This document shows positions 51,596 to 60,667 of a stretch of 64,000 nucleotides of DNA, one piece after another; the first letter of the stretch is position 1, and every line of letters begins with the position of its first letter. Below the pieces are notes generated by a model. That model did no database searches. It saw only the letters and a program-made list of their open reading frames with translations, and had not been told where the DNA came from. A program made the position numbers and the translations under genes. The stretch spans positions 1 through 64,000 of the forward strand of contig NZ_JASJEV010000011.1 in assembly GCF_030067675.1 (NCBI RefSeq), read 5' to 3'. Source of the DNA: Chelatococcus albus (GTDB lineage Bacteria; Pseudomonadota; Alphaproteobacteria; Rhizobiales; Beijerinckiaceae).

Positions 51596-53170
51596 ATGGT
51601 CCCGGGCCTCCTGGCGCTGGCGCTCGTCCTCGGCGTGGTCGCCGCGGCGCTCGCGGGCCTTGCGCTCGCCGCCGGTCCGTCGCTGCCCGTCGTGCCCTGG
51701 GGTTATGTCGGCGGCGTTGTCGCCTTCAGCCTCTGGCAGGCGCTCGTCTCGACCATCCTGTCGCTCGCGCTGGGGGCGGGCCTTGCGCTCGCGCTCGCAC
51801 GGCGCACGCGCTTTGCCGGCCGCACCCTGCTCATCGCGGCGATGAACCTCGCCACCGTGCTGCCGGCGATCGTCGTCGTCTTCGGCGTCGTCACCGTGTT
51901 CGGGCGCGCCGGCTGGCTGGGGGAGGGCATGCGGGCGCTCGGGTTCGACATGGGCAGCTGGCTCTACGGCCTGCCGGGCATCCTCATCGCCCACGTCTTC
52001 TTCAACGCCCCGCTCGCGGCCCGCGTCTTCCTCGCGGGCCTCGCCGCCGTGCCGGCGGAGCACTGGCGCCTCGCCGCCCAGCTCGGCATGGGGCCGCTCG
52101 CCGTCTTTCGCTTCATCGACCGGCCCGTGCTCCTGCGCGAGGCCCCGGGTCTCGCCGGGCTCGTCTTCCTGCTCTGCTTCACGAGCTTCGCCGTGGTCCT
52201 CGCGCTCGGTGGCGGGCCACGGGCAGCGACGCTTGAAGTGTCGATCTACGAGGCCTTGCGCTTCGACGTCGATTTCGGTCGCGCCGGCGTGCTGGCGGCC
52301 TTGCAGATCGTGCTTGGCCTCGTTCTCGTGCTGCCGATTCTGCGGCTCGGCACGCGCGCGGCCGAAGCGGCGGCCACGGGCTTCGTCGAGGCGCGGCCGG
52401 ATGTTGAGGCCGTCCTGCCAAAGGTTCTGGACGCGCTGGTGCTCGCGCTCGGCACCGGGCTCGTCCTGCCGCCGCTCGCCGCTGTCGCCCTGTCGGGAGC
52501 GAGGGCGCTCGCAACTCTCGCGCAGCCCGAGGTCCTTGCCTCGCTGGCGACGAGCGTCGTCGTCGCAATACCGGCGGGCGCGCTTTCGGTCGCACTGGCG
52601 CTCGCCTTCGCCGGCCTGACGCGGCGCTTGCGCATCGCGCGGGCACGGCCGCGCGCGGCGGATGCCGTGTCGCTCGCGGGCCTCGTCATCCTCGTCATGC
52701 CGCCATTCACGCTGGCGGCCGGTCTCTTCGTCGTGCTGCGCCTTGTGGCCGACCCCTTCGCGCTCGGCCTGCCGCTCCTCGCCCTCGTCAACGCCCTGAT
52801 GGCGCTGCCGCTCGTGCTGCGGCAGGTGGAGCCGCCGCTCATGCTCTCGGCCGAGCGCTACGGCCACCTGGCCGAGAGCCTGGGCATCGTCGGGACGGAC
52901 CGCCTGCGCCTCGTCGACGCGCCCCTGCTCCGGCGCCCCGTGATCGTCGCCTTCGCCGCGGCGACGGCCCTGTCGCTCGGCGATCTCGGCGTCGCGGCCT
53001 TCTTCGGTTCCGGCGAATTCGTCACGCTCCCCGTCTTGCTGCACCAGCGTCTCGGGGCCTATCGCATGGACGAGGCGGCGTCGGTGGCGCTGCTCCTTGC
53101 GCTCCTCGCCTTCGCCTTCTTCATCCTTGCGCAACACTTCTCCGGGGACGGCCGTGCTGGAGATCGCTGA
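51596..53170 (+). CDS. thiP: thiamine ABC transporter permease ThiP
   Basis: 524 residues, a two-repeat permease with about twelve helices. The two EAA-like loops are VPAEHWRLAAQLGMGPLAVFRFI and LMLSAERYGHLAESLGIVGT, one in each half. The end GDLGVAAFFGSGEFVTLPVLL matches ThiP. It forms the channel of the thiamine importer. It overlaps thiQ by 17 bases. Confidence 0.92.
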   Translation: MVPGLLALALVLGVVAAALAGLALAAGPSLPVVPWGYVGGVVAFSLWQALVSTILSLALGAGLALALARRTRFAGRTLLIAAMNLATVLPAIVVVFGVVTVFGRAGWLGEGMRALGFDMGSWLYGLPGILIAHVFFNAPLAARVFLAGLAAVPAEHWRLAAQLGMGPLAVFRFIDRPVLLREAPGLAGLVFLLCFTSFAVVLALGGGPRAATLEVSIYEALRFDVDFGRAGVLAALQIVLGLVLVLPILRLGTRAAEAAATGFVEARPDVEAVLPKVLDALVLALGTGLVLPPLAAVALSGARALATLAQPEVLASLATSVVVAIPAGALSVALALAFAGLTRRLRIARARPRAADAVSLAGLVILVMPPFTLAAGLFVVLRLVADPFALGLPLLALVNALMALPLVLRQVEPPLMLSAERYGHLAESLGIVGTDRLRLVDAPLLRRPVIVAFAAATALSLGDLGVAAFFGSGEFVTLPVLLHQRLGAYRMDEAASVALLLALLAFAFFILAQHFSGDGRAGDR

Positions 53171-53867
53171 TCTCGCCATCGATTATCCGGAGTTTTCCGC
53201 GCACTACGACCTCCTCGTGCCGAAGGGCGCGCTGTGCGCGCTCATCGGGCCGTCCGGCGGCGGCAAGACGACACTGCTCCATGCGGTCGCCGGCTTCGGG
53301 CGGCCGCCACGCGGCACGTTGCGCTTCGAGGGCGTGGATCTGACGCGGCTGAAGCCCGCCGAGCGGCCCCTGTCCATCCTCTTCCAGGAGCACAATCTCT
53401 TCCCGCACCTGACGGCGGCGCAGAACGTGGGGCTGGGGCTCGACCCGGGGCTCAGGCTCGCAGCGGCCCAGCGCGCAGCGGTCGACGCCGCGCTCGCGCG
53501 CGTCGGCCTCGCCGGCCTCGCAGAACGCCTGCCGGCGCAGCTCTCCGGCGGCCAGCGCCAACGCGTCGCGCTCGCCCGCGCCCTCGTGCGCAACCGCCCC
53601 CTCATCCTGCTCGACGAGCCCTTCGGCGGGCTCGATCCCGGCCTCAGGCTCGAGATGATCGGGCTCGTCGACCAGCTTCGGCGCGAGCGCAGGCTGACGG
53701 TGCTGATGTCCATCCATACGCCGGAAGACGCCGCCGACGTCGCCGATCTGATGGCCTTCGTGGCCGAGGGAAAGGTGATCGCCACCGACACGCCGGCGAA
53801 GCTCCTCGCCGGCGCCCGGCATCCGGCGCTCGATCGCTATTTCCGCCGCGCGCCCCTCGGCGCATGA
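53154..53867 (+). CDS. thiQ: thiamine ABC transporter ATPase ThiQ
   Basis: 237 residues from GTG 53154, inside the end of thiP. Walker A GPSGGGKTT, Q-loop LFQEHNLFPHLTAAQNVGLG, signature LSGGQRQRVALARAL, Walker B LILLDEPFGGLD and IHTPEDAADVADL are present. An upstream start at 53097 would overlap thiP further and is not supported. It drives thiamine import. Confidence 0.92.
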   Translation: MLEIADLAIDYPEFSAHYDLLVPKGALCALIGPSGGGKTTLLHAVAGFGRPPRGTLRFEGVDLTRLKPAERPLSILFQEHNLFPHLTAAQNVGLGLDPGLRLAAAQRAAVDAALARVGLAGLAERLPAQLSGGQRQRVALARALVRNRPLILLDEPFGGLDPGLRLEMIGLVDQLRRERRLTVLMSIHTPEDAADVADLMAFVAEGKVIATDTPAKLLAGARHPALDRYFRRAPLGA

Positions 53868-53912
53868 GGCACGGCGGGGGGATACGAGCGGCAGCGGACC
53901 TGATGCGTGGCC

Positions 53913-53940
53913 TTGAAATACGGAACGGGCAGTCCATATT
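53913..53940 (+). promoter_or_regulatory. promoter/operator of the TetR gene
   Basis: A TTGAAA -35-like box (53913-53918) is followed by TACGGA-N8-TCCATA (53919-53938), an inverted repeat just before the TetR start. The same 6-8-6 layout with TATGGA/TCCATA half-sites recurs before the oxidoreductase gene at 54568-54587, which supports both as binding sites for this regulator. Confidence 0.5.
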
Positions 53941-53946
53941 GCGTGC

Positions 53947-54531
53947 ATGGACACCACCGTCGCCCATCCCGGCCGGCCGCGTGAGTTCGATGCCGACGTC
54001 GCCCTTGCAGCGGCGCTCGACGTCTTCTGGCGCCAGGGCTACGAGGCCACCTCGCTGGACGACCTGACGAAGGCCATGGGCATCAGCCGGTCGAGCTTCT
54101 ACGCCTGCTACGGCTCCAAGCATGCCTGTCTCGTCGCCGCCATCCGCCGCTACAGCGACGAGCGGCTGGAGAGCCTCGCGGCGCTGGCCGAGGGGCGGGG
54201 CGAGGAGGCGCTGCCAGCGGCGGTCGCGGCCCTCGTCAACGTGGCGGGTGGGCGAGAGGGCTGCTTCCTCATCAACTGCATCACCGAGCTTGCCCCGCAG
54301 GACGAGGCGATCGAGGCGGTCGGGCGGCGTCACCTCGACGAGGTCGAGCACCTGCTCACTGGTCTCGTGGCGGCTCGGCGCGGCCGGCGGGGCGCGCCCA
54401 ATGCCAGCGACCGCGCCCGGGCGAGCGCATTGCTGTCGCTCGCGCTGGGCGCCACGGTCCTGCGCAAGGCGGGCGCTTCGGCGGAGCGGATCGAAACCCT
54501 TTTGGCCGAGTCGGAGGCGCTCCTCGCCTGA
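53947..54531 (+). CDS. TetR-family regulator (NemR-like)
   Basis: 194 residues. The N-terminal helix-turn-helix spans about 15-60 ([30 protein letters not shown]). The C-terminal domain contains [18 protein letters not shown], with cysteines comparable to those that sense electrophiles in NemR. It lies directly before an old-yellow-enzyme gene, as nemR does before nemA. Twin operator-like repeats flank it. It probably represses itself and the oxidoreductase and is released by reactive electrophiles. Confidence 0.85.
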   Translation: MDTTVAHPGRPREFDADVALAAALDVFWRQGYEATSLDDLTKAMGISRSSFYACYGSKHACLVAAIRRYSDERLESLAALAEGRGEEALPAAVAALVNVAGGREGCFLINCITELAPQDEAIEAVGRRHLDEVEHLLTGLVAARRGRRGAPNASDRARASALLSLALGATVLRKAGASAERIETLLAESEALLA

Positions 54532-54567
54532 AGGGGAGCGCGTTCGCCCGGTCTTGTCAGTGCCAAT

Positions 54568-54587
54568 TATGGACCGATCGATCCATA
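54568..54587. promoter_or_regulatory. candidate TetR/NemR operator before the old yellow enzyme gene
   Basis: TATGGA-CCGATCGA-TCCATA (6-8-6). The inner bases GACCGATCGATC closely follow the known E. coli NemR box TAGACC-N4-GGTCTA. It lies 24 bp before the start codon of the oxidoreductase. Confidence 0.55.
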
Positions 54588-54611
54588 TATGGCCGAACCT
54601 GGAGTGCAAGG

Positions 54612-55712
54612 ATGACCACTGCGACGCTCTTCAGCCCCTTGAAGGTCGGCGAGCTCGATCTCGCGAACCGCATCGTCATGGCGCCGCTCACGCGCAACCG
54701 CGCGGCGCCCGAGGGCGACGTGCCCACGCCCCTGATGGCCGAATACTATGCCCAGCGGGCGCAGGCCGGCCTCATCATCACCGAGGCGTCGCAGATCTCG
54801 CCGGAGGGCAAGGGCTATGCCTGGACGCCCGGCATCTACAGCGCCGAGCAGGTGAAGGGGTGGCGGCGCATCACCGAGGCCGTCCATGCCGAGGGGGGCA
54901 AGATCGTCATCCAGCTCTGGCACGTGGGGCGGGTGTCGCACACCTCCCTGCAGCCCGGCGGCGCCGCGCCGGTCGCGCCCTCCGCCATCGTTGCCCGGAC
55001 GCGCACCTTCGACGGGACGGCCTTCGTCGACACCTCCACGCCGCGGGCGCTCGAGACGGCCTAGATCGCCCGTATCGTCGGCGACTATCGTCGAGCGGCG
55101 GAGAATGCGCGCGAGGCGGGCTTCGACGGGGTCGAGCTGCACGCCGCCAACGGCTATCTCATCGACCAGTTCCTGCGCGACGGCTCGAACAGGCGCACGG
55201 ACGCCTATGGCGGGTCGACCGCGAATCGCGCCCGCCTCCTCGTCGAAGTGCTGGAGGCGCTGGTCGGCGTCCTGCCGCCCGGTCGCATCGGCCTGCGCCT
55301 GAGCCCGTTCAGCAACGTCAATGACGTGGCCGACAGCGACCCGATGGCGACCTTCGGCTACGCGATCGAGCGCGCGAGCGATTTCGGCCTCGCCTATCTG
55401 CATCTGGTCGAGGGCCAGACGAGCGGCTCGCGCGACCTGCCGCCAGGGGCGGACCTCAAGGCTCTGCGCGCGCGCTTCAAGGGCGCCTACATGGCCAACA
55501 ACGGCTATGACCGGGACCTTGCGCTGCGCGCCGTGGAAGCTGGGGTGGCCGATCTCGTCGCCTTCGGCAAGGCGTTCATCTCCAACCCCGATCTCGTCGA
55601 ACGCCTGCGCCGCGACGCCGCGCTGAACGAGCTCGACCAGGATACGCTCTACGGCGGCGGCGCCAAGGGCTATACCGACTACCCGACCTTGCGGACCGTC
55701 GAGGCGGCCTGA
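54612..55712 (+). pseudogene. nemA: old yellow enzyme / N-ethylmaleimide reductase, interrupted by in-frame TAG
   Basis: The frame encodes a full 366-codon OYE-family flavoprotein (FMN-dependent ene-reductase) but is broken by TAG at 55062-55064, after 150 codons. Both sides keep the same frame: before it [15 protein letters not shown] and [12 protein letters not shown], after it the substrate-binding GVELHAANGYLIDQFLRDG and NRARLLVEVLEALVG. At this place homologues read ETAEIARIV, so a GAG glutamate codon has become TAG by one base change. Either the gene is inactivated, or the base is an assembly error. The upstream operator and regulator are intact. Confidence 0.85.
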
Positions 55713-55770
55713 TCGGCCCAAGGGCTGGGGCGGCGGGCCTCGTGGCACGCCGCCCGTCTCCTTTCTCCCC

Positions 55771-56118
55771 TCATCTCCGCCCTCTGCGCATCAGGATGAG
55801 TCGGGGGCTGCTGTTGGCGGCGGCCGACGCGAGGGCCGTCGCGGAGGGCGCTCGCGGCCGATCGTGCATGGCCAGGCCACCCTCGACGCCGGCGGGGCGT
55901 TGTCCGGGCGCCGCCGGGGAGCGACGGGCTGCGGCGCGCAGGTCCATGACGAGCGCGAGATTGGCGCAGGAGATTGCCAGCAGCGCGCCGAGTAGGTACA
56001 ACTCCAGCGTGCCAATGTCGCGGAGCACCGCCAGTAATAGCCCTCCGACGAACAGAACCCCAGCACCCGCAAGCATGGGCAGGCCCGAGATGAGTGTTTG
56101 TTGCGCATTACCCCTCAT
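55771..56118 (-). CDS. small membrane protein of unknown function
   Basis: 115 residues from ATG 56118. Two hydrophobic helices (LISGLPMLAGAGVLFVGGLL and LELYLLGALLAISCANLALVM) precede a basic, disordered tail of about 55 residues rich in Arg, Ala and Pro. No family was recognised. It is divergent from the cold-shock gene. The helices argue for a real gene; the tail may be partly spurious. Confidence 0.45.
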   Translation of the reverse strand: MRGNAQQTLISGLPMLAGAGVLFVGGLLLAVLRDIGTLELYLLGALLAISCANLALVMDLRAAARRSPAAPGQRPAGVEGGLAMHDRPRAPSATALASAAANSSPRLILMRRGRR

Positions 56119-56421
56119 CACGCTTTCCCCAGCGCTCGCGTGATTGCCCGAATCGAGTCGTCTGACGAAACCTCATCGCAGCGTAGTCTTTAGTTGCACG
56201 TGATTGGAGCAAGGAGAAGGGATGATCTATTAACGACCCGGGTCAGATATCGCTAATAAGTTGTTAATCAATGAAGGTTCCGAAAAACTACGTAGCGGAC
56301 TACAATGCTGGTGACAGATGCGGGGTAGTCGCTGTATTGTCCTGCGGCAGAGCCTGCTGCGTTCGCCGGTACCGTTCCGTTCCGAAGCTGCGGATCTGAT
56401 TGTAACTCCCTGGACTTCCGC
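56119..56421. promoter_or_regulatory. AT-rich region with candidate promoter and long leader of the cold-shock gene
   Basis: This 303-bp region is markedly AT-rich. A possible promoter is TTGGAG (56204-56209), 18 bases, TATTAA (56228-56233), giving a 5' leader of nearly 190 nt. Long leaders are typical of cold-shock genes, where they fold differently at low temperature. A CTACGTAG palindrome (about 56290) lies within it. Nothing else was recognised. Confidence 0.4.
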
Positions 56422-57096
56422 ATGAACCGATATGACGATTTTCGTGACTCGCGCCGTGGCTCTGGCCGTGGTGGGCGGTCTTTCCATGATGACGGTTTCG
56501 GCGCGCCGCGTCGTGACCGTGGCCCCGGCGGCGGGCGCTTCGGCGATGAAGGCGGCGATTATTTCCAGGCGCCGACCGGCCCGGTGATCGATGGCGTGGT
56601 GAAGTGGTTCAACCCTGCCAAGGGCTTCGGCTTCATCACCTGCAACGACGGCTCCGGCGACGCCTTCCTGCCCCTGCGCGCCATCGAGGCGGCCGGTCAC
56701 TCGACCGCGGAGCCCGGCGCGCCGATCAAGGTTCGCGTCCGCAACGGCGCGAAGGGCATCCAGGTCGCCGAGGTGGTCGAACTCGGAGCCGGCGATCCGA
56801 ACGCCGTCCCGAGCGATCGCGGCGGCGGCGGCGGCTTCGGCGGCCCGCGCCGGGGTGGCGGCGGCCCGCACGCCCACCTCCCGGCCGAGGAAGCGCTCGG
56901 CACGGTGAAGTGGTACAACCGCGACAAGGGCTTCGGCTTCATCCAGCCCGACGACGGCGGCAAGGACGTGTTCGTCCACGCCTCGGCCTTGCGCCGCGCC
57001 GGCCTGCAGGATCTCGCCGAGGGCGAGCGCGTCACCATGCAGGTCGTGACGAGCGACAAGGGCCGCGAGGCCCGCGACATCTCGGTCGGCGGCTGA
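56422..57096 (+). CDS. double cold-shock-domain protein
   Basis: 224 residues. An Arg/Gly-rich N-terminus (about 1-48, RRGSGRGGRS-like) is followed by two cold-shock domains joined by a Gly-rich linker. Domain 1 (about 54-120) has VKWFNPAKGFGFI but a degenerate RNP2 (DAFLP instead of DVFVH). Domain 2 (about 155-222) has VKWYNRDKGFGFI and an intact DVFVH. CSD proteins bind single-stranded RNA or DNA and melt structure. Two-domain forms with RGG-like tails are typical of Alphaproteobacteria. Transcribed alone behind a long leader. Confidence 0.93.
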   Translation: MNRYDDFRDSRRGSGRGGRSFHDDGFGAPRRDRGPGGGRFGDEGGDYFQAPTGPVIDGVVKWFNPAKGFGFITCNDGSGDAFLPLRAIEAAGHSTAEPGAPIKVRVRNGAKGIQVAEVVELGAGDPNAVPSDRGGGGGFGGPRRGGGGPHAHLPAEEALGTVKWYNRDKGFGFIQPDDGGKDVFVHASALRRAGLQDLAEGERVTMQVVTSDKGREARDISVGG

Positions 57097-57110
57097 TCCG
57101 ATTCGAAACA

Positions 57111-57136
57111 CGCTCCCGGCGGCATTGCCGGGAGCG
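57111..57136 (+). terminator. hairpin after the cold-shock gene
   Basis: CGCTCCCGGC-GGCATT-GCCGGGAGCG is a perfect 10-bp stem 15 bp after the stop codon. It lacks a T-tract, so it may stabilise the 3' end while the next hairpin (57144-57196) terminates. Confidence 0.5.
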
Positions 57137-57143
57137 CGGGATG

Positions 57144-57196
57144 AAGCCCGTGTTGCCCATCGCCCGGACGGGGGATGCGGCACACGGGCTTTTTCT
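57144..57196 (+). terminator. rho-independent terminator of the cold-shock gene
   Basis: AAGCCCGTGT (57144-57153) pairs with ACACGGGCTT (57182-57191), and the second arm runs into a T-tract (TTTTTC). The 28-base loop contains its own small stem. The symmetric arms could also serve the convergent gene ending at 57300. Confidence 0.6.
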
Positions 57197-57299
57197 TGGC
57201 ACTGATGCCCGGCGGGGCGGCCGCATCGCGGGCCATGGCGACACGTTGCACTGATGCCGGTTGCTCGAGGCGCCGGGCCGCGCCCCGGTCCGTGCGCCC

Positions 57300-58409
57300 T
57301 CAGCCCGCATGGGCGAGGCGCGCGGCAACCTCGCTTGCGATGGCGAGCGAGGCGGTGAGGCCCGGGCTCTCGATCCCGAAGAGATTGACGAGGCCGGGCA
57401 GGCCGTGGCGCTCGGGGCCGTCGATGCGGAAATCGGGCGCGGCCTCCTGCGGCCCGGCGATCTTCGGCCGGATGCCGCAATAGCCCGGCGTCAGGGCTGC
57501 GGCGGGCAGGCCGGGCCAGTAGCGGCGGATGGCGTCGATGAAGCCTTCGACGCGCCGGGGATCGACGGTGTAGGACAGCTCCTCGACCCATTCCGTGTCC
57601 GGGCCGAAGCGCGCCTGGCCGCCGAGGTCGAGCGTCAGATGCACGCCGAGCCCGTGCGTCTGCGGCGCAGGATAGACGAGGTGCGAGAAGGGCGCCCGGC
57701 CGCCGAGCACGAAATAGTTACCCTTGCAGTAGCGCGTATCGGGGATTGCCGGCGCCTCGAGCCCGTCGATCGTGCGCGCGACCCGTGAGGCGTGCAGGCC
57801 CGCGGCATTGACGAGGAGCCGCGCAGTCAGTGTCGTCGGCTCCGTGCCGCCGGCCCGCACGTTGAAGCCATCCGGCCCAGGCTCGGCACCAAGGAAGGGC
57901 GTGCGGAAGGCGAAGGCGGCGCCGGCGGCCTCCGCATCGCCCTGGAGCGACAGCATGTAGGCGTGGCTGTCGAGAATGCCGGTCGAGGGCGACCACAGGG
58001 CGCCGACGGTGGCAAGGGCGGGCTCCATGGCGCGGACCTCGGCGACCGGCAGAGCCACGATGTCGTCGACGCCATTGGCACGCGCCCGCGCAGCGATGCC
58101 CTCGAAAGTGGCGAGCTCGCCCTCCTCAGTCGCCACGATCAGCTTGCCGCAGCGCCGGTGCGGCACGCCGCGCTCGGCGCAATAGGCATAGAGCATCCGC
58201 TTGCCCTCGACGCACAGCCGCGCCTTCAGGCTGCCGGGGGGGTAGTAGATGCCTGCGTGGATGACCTCGCTGTTGCGCGAGGATGTCTCGGTGCCAATGG
58301 CCTCCGCTGCCTCCATGACCAGCACGTCATGTCCGGCCAGCGCGAGATTCCGCGCCACGGCGAGGCCGACGACGCCCGCGCCCACGACGACTGCATCCAC
58401 ATCGCTCAT
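57300..58409 (-). CDS. FAD-dependent oxidoreductase, L-2-hydroxyglutarate oxidase-like
   Basis: 369 residues of the DAO/LhgO family. The FAD-binding [17 protein letters not shown] is at the N-terminus, [23 protein letters not shown] is a signature of LhgO-type enzymes, and the C-terminal [18 protein letters not shown] closes the flavin site. LhgO oxidises L-2-hydroxyglutarate to 2-oxoglutarate and reduces quinone. The substrate is inferred from family signature. Divergent from the HAD gene. Confidence 0.85.
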   Translation of the reverse strand: MSDVDAVVVGAGVVGLAVARNLALAGHDVLVMEAAEAIGTETSSRNSEVIHAGIYYPPGSLKARLCVEGKRMLYAYCAERGVPHRRCGKLIVATEEGELATFEGIAARARANGVDDIVALPVAEVRAMEPALATVGALWSPSTGILDSHAYMLSLQGDAEAAGAAFAFRTPFLGAEPGPDGFNVRAGGTEPTTLTARLLVNAAGLHASRVARTIDGLEAPAIPDTRYCKGNYFVLGGRAPFSHLVYPAPQTHGLGVHLTLDLGGQARFGPDTEWVEELSYTVDPRRVEGFIDAIRRYWPGLPAAALTPGYCGIRPKIAGPQEAAPDFRIDGPERHGLPGLVNLFGIESPGLTASLAIASEVAARLAHAG

Positions 58410-58605
58410 CCGCAGCTTCCCGACGGCTGGATCCCACCTCTGACCCGTTGTGTAAGCGTGAACACCCGGCCCGAAAAGATGGCCGGCGCCGAGATCGCGC
58501 AGACGCGCTGGCGGGAGGGCGCGCGACGGGCGGCAATGGCGATTTCATCGGAAGGGATCGGGGTCTACATTCCGTCGCCGCCAACCTGCCGATCCGCGAT
58601 CCGCC

Positions 58606-59316
58606 ATGCAGCCTCGCCCGTCGTCCCTGTCCGCCATCGGCTTCGATGCCGATGACACCCTGTGGCAGAACGAGCAGTTCTTCCGCTGGACGGAGGAGCG
58701 CTTCACGGCGCTCCTCGCCGATCATGCGGAGGCGGCGGACATTTCCGTGAGGCTGCTTGCGGCCGAGAGGCGGAACCTCGGGCTTTACGGCTACGGCATC
58801 AAGGGCTTCACGCTTTCCATGATCGAAACGGCGATCGAGGTCACCGGTGGCCGCGCTCCCGCCTCGGTCATCCGGGAGATCCTCGCCGCCGGGCGCGACA
58901 TGCTCGCCCATCCGGTCGAGACGTTGCCCCACGTCCGCGAGACGCTTCATGCCCTCGCCGGTTCGTTCAGGCTCATCCTGATCACCAAGGGCGATCTCTT
59001 CGACCAGGAGCGCAAGCTTGCGCAATCTGGCCTCGGCGACCTGTTCGACGCTGTCGAGATCGTCAGCGAGAAGACGACCGCGACCTACCAGCGTGTCTTC
59101 AACCGCCACGGCGACGGACCGGACCGGAGCATGATGGTCGGCAATTCGATCAAGTCCGACATCATTCCGGCGATCGCCGCGGGGAGCTGGGGCGTCCATG
59201 TCCCGCATGCCCTGACCTGGGCGCTGGAACACGGCGAGGCGCCGGTCGATGCGCCGCGCTTCAGGCGCCTCACCCATCTCGGCGAACTCCTGGATCTCGT
59301 GGCGCAGCTCGCCTGA
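58606..59316 (+). CDS. HAD-family hydrolase
   Basis: 236 residues. Motif I FDADDTLW (nucleophile Asp14, general acid Asp16), motif II Thr/Ser in LILITKGD, the Lys region KTTATYQRVF, and motif IV MVGNSIKSDIIPAIAAG are present. The subgroup (long alpha-helical cap after motif I, LYGYGIKGFTLSMIETAIE) contains haloacid-type phosphatases of unknown substrate. It stands alone and converges on the saccharopine dehydrogenase-like gene. Confidence 0.88.
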   Translation: MQPRPSSLSAIGFDADDTLWQNEQFFRWTEERFTALLADHAEAADISVRLLAAERRNLGLYGYGIKGFTLSMIETAIEVTGGRAPASVIREILAAGRDMLAHPVETLPHVRETLHALAGSFRLILITKGDLFDQERKLAQSGLGDLFDAVEIVSEKTTATYQRVFNRHGDGPDRSMMVGNSIKSDIIPAIAAGSWGVHVPHALTWALEHGEAPVDAPRFRRLTHLGELLDLVAQLA

Positions 59317-59367
59317 GTGACCTGCCGCCGCGGCCCGCGGCGGCAGGTCCATGGGCGCATCAATCCG

Positions 59368-60474
59368 CTAGGCCGCGGCGGTGTGACCGGCTTGCGCTGT
59401 CTGCGCGTAGGTGCGGCCGAAGCGATTGGCGAGGAAGGCGTCGAGCGCGATGTCCTCCTGCCGCACGAAGCCCTTCTGCGGCAGGACGCCCCCGGCCAGC
59501 ATGTCGAGCACCGCGGCGATGCCGGAGGCTGTCGTCACCTGGATGGCGCTGCGGAGGACGCCGTTGACCGTCCGGCTGTAGATCTTGTTGGCGTAGGTCT
59601 CCTGCACCAGGCGGCCATGCTTGCGGCCGCTGACCGTGACGAAGACGATGACCACGTCCTGCAGCGTCGTCGGCAACGCGTGCTCGAGGATGTCCTTCAT
59701 CACGTCGCGGCGGTCGCGCAGGCGCAGGTCGTTGAGCAGCGCCTTCATGATGGCGGCGTGGCCGGGGTAGCGAATGGTGCGGTAGTTGAGGGTTCGCACC
59801 TTGCCCGCGAGCGTCTCGCACAGCGTCCCGAGGCCGCCCGAGGTGTTGAAGGCCTCGTAGGCGACGCCATCGAGCGAGAACTCCTCGCGTTCCTCCAGCG
59901 GCGGCACTTCGACGAGTTCCCCGTCGACGATCGCCTCGCAGGGCTCGCAATATTCGTTGATGACGCCGTCGGTGCTCCAGGTCAGGTTGTAGTTGAGCGC
60001 GTTGGACGGGAACTGCGGCAGGGCGCCAACCCGCATGCGCACGCTGTCGAGCGTGTCGAAGCGCTTGGCGAGATCGTAGGCGACGATGGAGATGAAGCCC
60101 GGCGCAAGCCCGCATTGCGGGATGAAGGCGGTCCGCGCCTCGGCCGCGAGCTCCTTCACGCGCCGCGTGCTCGCCACGTCCTCGGTCAGGTCGAGATAGT
60201 GCACGCCGGCCAAGGCGGCGCCCTCGGCAATGCGCGTCGTCAGGTGGTAGGGCGCGGCGCTGAGCACGGCGAACTTGCCGGCCAGCGCCGTCCCGAGTGC
60301 CGCCGCGTTCTCGATGTCGAGGACGAGCGTATCGACCGGATGTGCCGTGTCGAGGGCCTCGAGCTGGGCTGCCGCCCGATCGGCGATGGTGACGCGATAG
60401 TCGCCCGTCGCGGCGAGCATGTCGGCGATGGTGGAGCCGATCTTGCCGGCGCCGGCGATGAGAATGTCCTTCAT
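59368..60474 (-). CDS. saccharopine dehydrogenase family protein
   Basis: 368 residues. N-terminal Rossmann motif ILIAGAGKIGSTIADML, then FIPQCGLAPGFISIVAYDLAKR and the catalytic-domain segment WSTDGVINEYCEPCEAIVDG. It resembles saccharopine/lysine-dehydrogenase-type enzymes of lysine breakdown or of carboxynorspermidine-like synthesis. ATG 60474 has a GGGGGAAG site. It is divergent from an Lrp/AsnC regulator, the usual pairing for amino-acid catabolic genes, so a lysine-related substrate is likely but not shown. Confidence 0.85.
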   Translation of the reverse strand: MKDILIAGAGKIGSTIADMLAATGDYRVTIADRAAAQLEALDTAHPVDTLVLDIENAAALGTALAGKFAVLSAAPYHLTTRIAEGAALAGVHYLDLTEDVASTRRVKELAAEARTAFIPQCGLAPGFISIVAYDLAKRFDTLDSVRMRVGALPQFPSNALNYNLTWSTDGVINEYCEPCEAIVDGELVEVPPLEEREEFSLDGVAYEAFNTSGGLGTLCETLAGKVRTLNYRTIRYPGHAAIMKALLNDLRLRDRRDVMKDILEHALPTTLQDVVIVFVTVSGRKHGRLVQETYANKIYSRTVNGVLRSAIQVTTASGIAAVLDMLAGGVLPQKGFVRQEDIALDAFLANRFGRTYAQTAQAGHTAAA

Positions 60475-60630
60475 GGCTTCCCCCTTGTGTTTGCTGGGCC
60501 CTTGGGCGCGAGGATGCGGATTGGGAGGCGCCGCATGCCGCCGAGGGATTCCCGTTGGCGGGGCAGCGCCGTCGGGCCCATCGTCACCACGCGCTCGGCG
60601 GATGGAAGGGGAGGAAGCGACGAATCTGCT

Positions 60631-60658
60631 CATCGTTGTCGTCGAAACGATGTAGAAT
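60631..60658 (+). promoter_or_regulatory. candidate promoter/operator of the Lrp-type regulator
   Basis: CATCGTT-N8-AACGATG (60631-60652) is an inverted repeat directly before an extended -10-like box TGTAGAAT (-10 TAGAAT at 60653-60658). Transcription would start only a few bases before ATG 60668, so the message may be nearly leaderless. The repeat suits an Lrp/AsnC operator shared with the divergent dehydrogenase gene. Confidence 0.45.
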
Positions 60659-60667
60659 GTCGGCATA

